Source of the DNA: Acanthococcus lagerstroemiae
Lineage: Eukaryota; Arthropoda; Insecta; Hemiptera; Eriococcidae
Reading direction: 5' to 3'
Assembly: GCA_031841125.1 (NCBI GenBank)
Contig: CM063114.1
Span: forward strand, 55,822,955-55,886,954
Length of the DNA: 64,000 nucleotides
Positions 57,959 to 64,000 of this stretch are shown here, piece after piece. The position numbers and the translations under genes were made by a program. Positions within the stretch are counted from its first letter, which is position 1, and every line of letters starts with the position of its first letter. Below the pieces are notes generated by a model. That model was not told the DNA's origin. It searched no databases and worked only from the letters and a program-made list of their open reading frames with translations.

Positions 57959-59525
57959 CTATCTTTACCAGTACAAAGTATATGAAGCCCCAATATTATT
58001 CATTTTCTTGTGCAAAGCAAATATTTGAGAATACATACATAGGCTTTGCTTTCCCTCTATCCTGATGTTTCCCCCCTATCCAGATGCAAGCCCAATTGGG
58101 GTACTTCCAGGTTAGGGGTCGGCGTTCCAGGGCCAATCTGACAAGCGTGCACCGCCATACGCCCCACAATCGTCTGTAGGCATGGTTTCTTTATCTAGCA
58201 GTGAGAATCCGACTCCAAGTAACGTCTTCAGCTAAGATACCTAGAAAAAGTCATAATTACAGTTATAGAAATGCCATCATTATGGTTAAAAAAGGATGAT
58301 CGCTTTATTTTATAGAGGTATATTAACATACTTATTCGAGTACAAAAAATATTATACTACGCAAAAATTGACCTAATATGAATTATACACACAGGTTATG
58401 TACACTATACCTAATTGAAGAATTTTTGTATAGGTATAATGTTAGATACGTATAGGTACATAGAAGACAATGGTTGGTCAATTTTTTTCATGCAACAACA
58501 TTGAGAAGAACATGTAACTTAAGTACGAGTATGTACATTTCATGGATTATTATACTACAAAAAACAAAACCACAGATACTTACATTTCATCTTACAATTT
58601 AAAATATGTGCCGATAATTTACTCAATTATACTGAAATAGATACTAAGATTGATGCTTTATATAATATTCAAATAGAGGGAATTGTAACAAATGCTGAAT
58701 TGAATCTGATGATGAATTCATAATTTAACATTGTCCATCCATCCTATCATATCACATTTCACATCAACTGTGAGTTAAACATTGCAGGATGGAAAATTAA
58801 AAAGGAAAAATAGAAGTAAGTACTACAGAGCTACCGTATAAAATACCTTTCATCATTATTAATTTTCAAATTCTACAATAATGTATCGTATGTGAATTTT
58901 CAGTCACCTATTGACAGAAAATAACTTCACCTATGTAGAAGATACGCTGATCTTGACCAAAATTACTCGGCTAATGGCTAAGCTTATCATCACTGGTTTG
59001 AACTGAGCTTAAGTAAGTCACAGTGGTACTATAGTTATGATGGATTGATAACGATAACAGGGCAACAACTTTGTTATCACAACACTGTAACATCTAACGG
59101 CGAGCATGTATTTAGCGTCAGTTTCTTTCACTTACTTACCCTATAATTATTTTGATTTAAATCGATATTTTTTTCGCTCCATAGTGCAAATTTAAGAGGT
59201 CGTTCTTTCATTCTTATGTATATAGATAAATTTTGACACGCTGTGTGGTATTTTATTGAAAGTTTATTTCAGGACATTGACAAAAAGGAAATGTCCATTA
59301 AGACCATTCTGACATTTAAGCATGACTCGTCATTTCTAAAGCACAGGTATACTCAAATATTGAATTTAATTATTACAAATAAATGTAAAATATGATGCTC
59401 AAGAGAAACGATTCCCTTTTAGTTGACCATTATACATAAGGAAATTGTCGCCCTGTTATCAGCCCGTCGTACCTATTGTACTACAGAAACACACATGGGA
59501 GTGAAGGTTTGATATCTAACATATC
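57959..59525. other. AT-rich stretch without recognised features
   Basis: About 1.5 kb, very AT-rich from 58240 to 59520. I see no open frame with a family signature and no strong repeat. It could include untranslated sequence of a gene read from the right, which is not testable here. Confidence 0.35.
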
Positions 59526-60125
59526 ATAACATTGATAATTGGACGCTATTCAGTGGAAGGGAACCAACTAGCAAAATCCACTTTTTCAGAACACGTGATT
59601 CGAAGTTCAGAAGCAATATTCGCATCAGGACGCAAAGGAGTCGCTCCTAGCGGATTACGTAGAACTAGAATGATTGGGTGGTCCCAAACTGATAACCATA
59701 AGACTCAATGCAACTTTGAAACGGGTTTCCTAATGGTACATAGAAGAAGTTTTTCAACTTGTGCAATGACTTAAATTGAAGCTCAGACTTCCTAGTCATC
59801 GAGTATCAAAGAAGAATTTCATACAAAATTCTGTTTCTAACAAAAATGTCCAAGTTTATTCTTATGGGAGTTTTACACAGGGTTGACCACGGGACTACCA
59901 CGTGCCATCACCTTCTCATCCATCACACTAGCGCTTTTTGCGGAGCGTCCTGATGCGAATAGAAACTATACGACATAGCGTTTACTGATAAGCTTTTTTC
60001 AACGTGAGTACACATTTTTGAATCGGAGGCCCAATTTTCAAAAATTCTACTTTTTACGCGCTTTCCAACAATACTAATAACTCATTTTGTTTACAAATGT
60101 TAGTTGGTTGACATATGGCAATGCA
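59526..60125. repeat. Dispersed repeat, copy 2 (GGACGCTATTCAG ... TTAGTTGGTTG)
   Basis: The left part matches 39723-39796 (GGACGCTATTCAG, GGGAACCAACTAGCAAAATC, AACACGTGATTCGAAGTTC). The right part matches 41130-41290 inverted (ATAGCGTTTACTGATAAGC, TTCAACGTGAGTACACATTT, CTAATAACTCATTTTGT). A likely fuller copy of the same element. The 80-codon frame inside is not a recognised gene. Confidence 0.55.
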
Positions 60126-60725
60126 CACATGCCAAAGTGACCTCTGAGATACTGCACGGGACCCTGAAAACTATCCTTTCAAGTATCGCATCAGTGGCCA
60201 AAGGGACACTAGACGCTCCGTGATATGAATAATTATGATAACACTACTGAACAGCTATTTTGCACAACGCATTTTGACAGGTGATTCTGAGGTGCTTTTC
60301 AAAGCTGAACACGATACTGCGACCCATTTTCCTCTATCACGTCACAATTTGGAGTTCTGAACAACTGTAATTCATTTCCATTTTGTTTTTGCAGTGGAAT
60401 AAGCGGTACCACTGACTGAATATCATCAGTGTTATCAGACCACTATAACAGAAAACAAACAGACGGAATACACACCACTGCACAACCTCAACACATAACA
60501 ATACAAATCAGTATGACCACATTCAGTTCCTAAACTCCTTTTTGAACACATTTAGTTGAATTTTTAATAGTTTTTGATGAAAAAAACAAACAAACACTAG
60601 ACGTGATAGAGAAAAACGGCCAATGGCACTGTATTCAGCGTTGAAAAGTACTCAAGAATAATGAATAACCTCCTTAAATGCGTTGTGCAAGCAAAAAATT
60701 TCATTTTGCTCAGTAGTGTAATGTA
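60126..60725. other. No gene recognised
   Basis: AT-rich. A minus-strand frame at 60597-60824 has no recognisable motif and overlaps the hairpin that follows. Confidence 0.35.
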
Positions 60726-60821
60726 ACCTGTCACGAGAAAAAGGCCCTTAAGTGCATCGAAATGTTCTAAGGAAAAGGTCCTTAATTCAGAGTCACTAAG
60801 GGCCTTTTTCTTGAGACAGGT
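60726..60821. repeat. Hairpin with AAAAAGGCCCTTA arms
   Basis: ACCTGTCACGAGAAAAAGGC at the left pairs with GCCTTTTTCTTGAGACAGGT at the right with one or two mismatches, and CTTAAGTG with CACTAAG. An internal AAAAGGTCCTTAATT lies in the loop. MITE-like. Confidence 0.6.
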
Positions 60822-60848
60822 CACAGTTAATAAAATCCAATAGCCATA

Positions 60849-60988
60849 TTTTCACACCGGGTATACTGGGTCGCCATTTTGATTCCCAACCAGCCCAAAC
60901 ATCCTTGATCACCCGTTTGAGCGCGTTCGAAATTTGCTCGGACTAACTTTGGAATCAAGATGGGGGTTCAGTATACCCGTATGAAAAT
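60849..60988. mobile_element. 140-bp inverted-repeat element with GGTATACTGG..GCCATTTTGATTCC arms
   Basis: The left arm (TTTTCACACCGGGTATACTG, then CGCCATTTTGATTCC) pairs with the right arm (GGAATCAAGATGGGGGTTCA, then GTATACCCGTATGAAAA). Arm motif and size place it with the other ATGG(C)G/GTATAC elements of this window. Confidence 0.65.
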
Positions 60989-61030
60989 GAAAAGCTTTGT
61001 TCCTTTTGCTTTTTGTTGTAGACAACTATA

Positions 61031-61328
61031 CTCCATCCGAGTTAAGAATGCCAGTCAATCAAAATGCAGTGGGCGTTTCGGTATACCAAGGGGAAAGGAA
61101 ATTACATCGATTCACGCAAAGCAACGTAGTGCAGCAGATTAAAATGAAAAGTCTTTCAAATGAAATTGATTCCAAGTTCATTTTCTCAAGTTTACTCATA
61201 ACGATTGAAAATGAGTACTTTTTTGGCAGAAGAAGCTCCGCACATCAATTTTTTCTCGGCAATTTTGTAGGGATGCTAAATAGTGTGAACGACTCTTTGA
61301 TTGACGGGCATTCTTAACTCGGATGGAG
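61031..61328. mobile_element. Mariner-like MITE, 298 bp, TA target duplication
   Basis: CTCCATCCGAGTTAAGAATG at the left is an exact inverse of the right end (CATTCTTAACTCGGATGGAG), arms extending to about 30 bp with one mismatch. Flanked by TA on each side. An open frame of 106 codons crosses it on the plus strand but has no transposase motif. Confidence 0.75.
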
Positions 61329-61832
61329 TATGTGTATATACAATAGTTGTAAAAAGTTGTAAGGTCGCGCGTTCTTTTTTCGGGTTGATGACGTAATTAC
61401 CTGATATAACGTCAGCGCTGCCTGTTCTTTTTGCATTCGCTCTTCGCTGTTGTACTGATGTTACAGTTTTTCACACCACCTTGAGAGTTGGGGTGAAGTT
61501 GCTGTTGAAACTTACTGTAGATGATAACATGATAAGGCAGGCGTTCTGTGAATTTGAAAGTACTTGGGTATTTTATGTGTTGCACAAATGTGCTAAAGTA
61601 GCAAATCTTTTTGTATCTCATTTTCTCAAAATGGCAAAAGTTGGACTTAGCACCACTGTGCTTTAAAGTATCAATATAAAGCTCATTCTAAACTGTATTA
61701 AACTGATAAGAAAAAAAAATGACTGCGAGCTTCTGCAGACCGTAGTGAAACCAAGGTGAAACCATTCATTTTGCACTTACAACTTCTCACAGCTAGAAAC
61801 AGATGTGACGTCACAATCCTACACCTTATGGT
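61329..61832. other. No gene recognised
   Basis: Mixed composition between two MITEs, with small frames on both strands only. Confidence 0.3.
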
Positions 61833-62015
61833 GGATTTACATTCAAGTCGGGCGACCTCCTCCTCAAACTAACATTTGTCGGGTCGGGGAAAAATTGTCC
61901 GTAACATGTCTGTGATAGGTCTGCAACGAAGTTGAAAAGGAATGTAAATCCGTAGTTGTCGCCGACATTATTTAAAAGTTTGTTCGCGACATGTCGCCGA
62001 CTCGAATGTAAATCC
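61833..62015. mobile_element. 183-bp TIR element (GGATTTACATTCAAGTCGG)
   Basis: GGATTTACATTCAAGTCGGG and the right end CGACTCGAATGTAAATCC are inverses with one difference, and GGCGAC/GTCGCC extend the pairing. An inner GGAATGTAAATCCG near 61940 repeats the end motif. Superfamily not determined. Confidence 0.7.
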
Positions 62016-62144
62016 CCGATCAAAATACTCACAACACAACTGTTGGCATCAACCAAAGCAAAAAGAACGAAGAGTACCTTACGGCTATAAGACAGTTTAT
62101 GATTAGTTGATACTGTTAGCTGTTACAGTGTTACTAAGTACTGA

Positions 62145-62272
62145 CTGCGACTGGTGCCTGCAAGCTGGTCTACAATAAATTCTCAATTTTCCCTGAAAAT
62201 AACTTCTCACCCAAAATTTCTTTCCTTCCCCGTTTTTTCCCCGGGAATAATCCCACCGCCCATCACTACCTA
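62145..62272. repeat. Dispersed repeat shared with 7575-7675
   Basis: GACTGGTGCCTGCAAGCTGG, TCTACAATAA, TTTCTTTCCTTCCC and CC(G/A)CCCATC(A/C)CTACC are shared in the same order with 7575-7675. No coding potential. Confidence 0.55.
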
Positions 62273-62531
62273 GTACTTCAGCATCGAAACTCGCTCACCT
62301 ATCGTATTGTTGATTGTTATGGTGTTGCTCTCTTACCTCAAAATATCACGCATGCCTCTTCCCTGTACTGTGTTCTCGCTTCAACATTCGCATCAAAACT
62401 GACTCGACTCCTGCAGCTTCTTCCTCGTCACGGATCCACCAGAACTGACATTCGATATAATCAAGAATGGTATGTTGACTCGATCGTTAAACTTCTTCCT
62501 CATCTGAATGAATAAGGAATTTGGTATGCCG

Positions 62532-63407
62532 TCATAAATTGAAATCGTCGCAGGATAGCTGCTGCATTTCGGAGATCTTATTACACGCGCTCTTCTCCAC
62601 GATGTGGTATTTATTCGGATTCCCGCTGCAGCTCTTCATCCTTGGTAACGTGTTCTGCACACATACGTTTTGGTGGTACTGGGCCGGATTGAACGTGTTC
62701 GACGATGACGCCGCCGAAGAACTGGGACCGTCCATGGACAATATATTACAGCCGCCCAACGTGGAGTACCTCTTATTGCTGCCGGATGAGTAGTTCAGGC
62801 ACCTGTAATTCCTGGTATTGAGAGTGGCGAAATTGCCTTTTCTACCCTTGAACGAGCACTGGATGAATTTGTCGTCCGACTCCTTGGTTTGGTGACCGCT
62901 CTCCTCCGTACTGTCTTCGGCCTGATCGGCGTTCAAGAATGTCGAACAGATATCCGGCGGCGTTTCGGACAGAACGCCGTTCGCGTCTTCCGTTTGCATT
63001 TTGCCCTCCGTTTTGGCGGGCTCGTCCGGCTTCACGAGGCAGCCGGTGTCCTTGGCCGAGAAGTACGAATTCGGCGATTTGTCTTCTCGCATCGGCATGA
63101 TGTCCTTGATGATCTGGGCCAGGGTCTGGCAGCGTCTGTAGTGCACGGTGATGCAGACAACGCCGGCCATTTCGGCGCAGATACAGGCCAAGCTGGCGAA
63201 GAAGAAACACCAACCGTATTTATAGCTGTGCGAACGTCTCGACTCCTGGATATCCCAGCTGAGTCGATCGTACGAGGCGGTAGCGTGACCGGCGAACGCG
63301 TCCGTTAACACGCACACGAATATAAACAAGCCAGCTGCTAAAGATAGTCCTAAACAAACAGAGAAGACATATAAGCCAATTATTATAATATATTTTATAC
63401 CCTGTTT
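62532..63407 (-). CDS. Stargazin-like calcium-channel gamma / TARP subunit, last exon (partial gene)
   Basis: Encodes the C-terminal half of a four-pass claudin-fold protein of the CACNG/TARP family, which in animals regulates trafficking and gating of AMPA-type glutamate receptors or calcium channels at the plasma membrane. After a strong acceptor (TATTTTTCAG before AAACAGGG) come TM3 (KYIIIIGLYVFSVCLGLSL..), an extracellular loop ending SYKYGW, and TM4 (FFFASLACICAEMAGVVCIT) followed by HYRRCQ. The motif YKYGWCFFF..AEMAGV is the TARP hallmark. The long cytoplasmic tail holds a TLNTRNYRCL segment and ends CDDFNL before TGA at 62532-62534, not the TTPV PDZ ligand of vertebrate stargazin. The open frame continues to an alternative acceptor at 63526 (adding an acidic HDNDDDD stretch). 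TM1 and TM2 must lie beyond the window. Confidence 0.85.
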   Translation of the reverse strand, partial: KQGIKYIIIIGLYVFSVCLGLSLAAGLFIFVCVLTDAFAGHATASYDRLSWDIQESRRSHSYKYGWCFFFASLACICAEMAGVVCITVHYRRCQTLAQIIKDIMPMREDKSPNSYFSAKDTGCLVKPDEPAKTEGKMQTEDANGVLSETPPDICSTFLNADQAEDSTEESGHQTKESDDKFIQCSFKGRKGNFATLNTRNYRCLNYSSGSNKRYSTLGGCNILSMDGPSSSAASSSNTFNPAQYHQNVCVQNTLPRMKSCSGNPNKYHIVEKSACNKISEMQQLSCDDFNL

Positions 63408-63526
63408 CTGAAAAATAGTTACGATATTTATATTCTCCCGGTCGTCGTCATCGTTATCGTGCACAATGTCTCTCAACTTGGGCGTTTTCAGCCTTTCCGG
63501 CTGAGATTTTTTGGGGCTAACGAGTG

Positions 63527-64000
63527 CTGAAAAATGCCGTCTTCAGTTTCAGATGTCACCGAAATATGGGCGAATTAAATTTTTATTACCGGTTTTAAAC
63601 GCACATAAAATTGTAAAAGGTTTATGGGGCGAATGTTTCTTTCGCTAACATCTTCGGCGAAGTAAGCGTTCGTTTTTATTTCTTTTGCGGCACGAAAAAG
63701 TTCCCCTCCCAGAGCCTCAATCGGTTCATTAATTGGGACAAAATTAGGGTTAAACCATTGAATACGTGACCCCGGATAAAAACATGCTCCTTAGCGTCGA
63801 AAAATCGATTCTGAGGGTTTTTGCGAATCCTGGTAGGTATGTAGACGTACTTTCACTGATAATAATGATGCGAAATTCCAAAAATCGTTTCTTGAATCTC
63901 GGAAAAAATCAACAGCCGAGGACGAGCTATGCAAACTGCGACATCTCTATTTCCCGTTTCTCAAAAACTAGTTTTCTTAGTCTAGCGAACAGGGTGGCTA
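63527..64000. other. Intron of the stargazin-like gene, nothing recognised
   Basis: Upstream of the last exon on the minus strand. No further exon of the gene is recognisable before the window ends. Confidence 0.4.

Noticed and set aside
62842..63308. Long frames on both strands over the stargazin exon
   Set aside because: Shadow frames of the real coding exon, made open by its high GC content.

Overview
This is a window of an animal nuclear genome, most likely an arthropod. It is AT-rich, with multi-exon genes that have mostly 60-150 bp GT-AG introns, many MITE, hAT and mariner-like insertions, LTR retrotransposons and one large satellite array. A sap-feeding hemipteran would fit the style, but nothing here proves it.

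I could splice four genes and part of a fifth by eye. Two full-length paralogues of the poly(A)-specific ribonuclease PARN lie in opposite orientation. PARN-1 is on the minus strand (7841-10800) and PARN-2 on the plus strand (17973-30309). Their first 12 coding exons have identical lengths, and both keep the DEDDh nuclease residues. Between them is a 12-exon plus-strand gene (11411-16423) for a 682-residue OB-fold protein that looks most like CTC1 of the CST telomere-capping complex. It is divergent from PARN-1 across a 609-bp gap. PARN is known in vertebrates to mature telomerase RNA, so a functional link is tempting but is only an inference. EXOC7/Exo70 of the exocyst follows on the plus strand (35210-39396). 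The last exon of a stargazin-like calcium-channel gamma/TARP subunit is at the right end on the minus strand (62532-63407).

Layout: 0-7.7 kb is a bed of decayed transposons (MULE remnant, nested hAT-like and mariner-like elements, foldbacks). 7.8-30.3 kb is the PARN-1/CTC1/PARN-2 block. The 8.9-kb intron 10 of PARN-2 holds a large palindrome, a 4780-bp Ty3/gypsy element with two LTRs that look identical, a hAT transposase relic and a hAT MITE with a perfect 8-bp target duplication. 30.3-35.2 kb holds a deleted gypsy element directly behind the PARN-2 stop codon, and a Ty1/copia relic that ends in an inverted duplication. 35.2-39.4 kb is EXOC7. 39.4-43.9 kb is made of large foldbacks, including one built from dozens of AAATGTACC motifs. 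43.9-55.0 kb is a satellite of about 30 monomers in short (~240-271 bp) and long (~336 bp) classes. Each monomer carries its own hairpin, and the array lies between two directly repeated modules. 55-62 kb is more MITEs.

I see no tRNA, rRNA, CRISPR or bacterial-type operon. Exon coordinates come from reading splice sites by eye and checking that phases close. They have not been tested against RNA.
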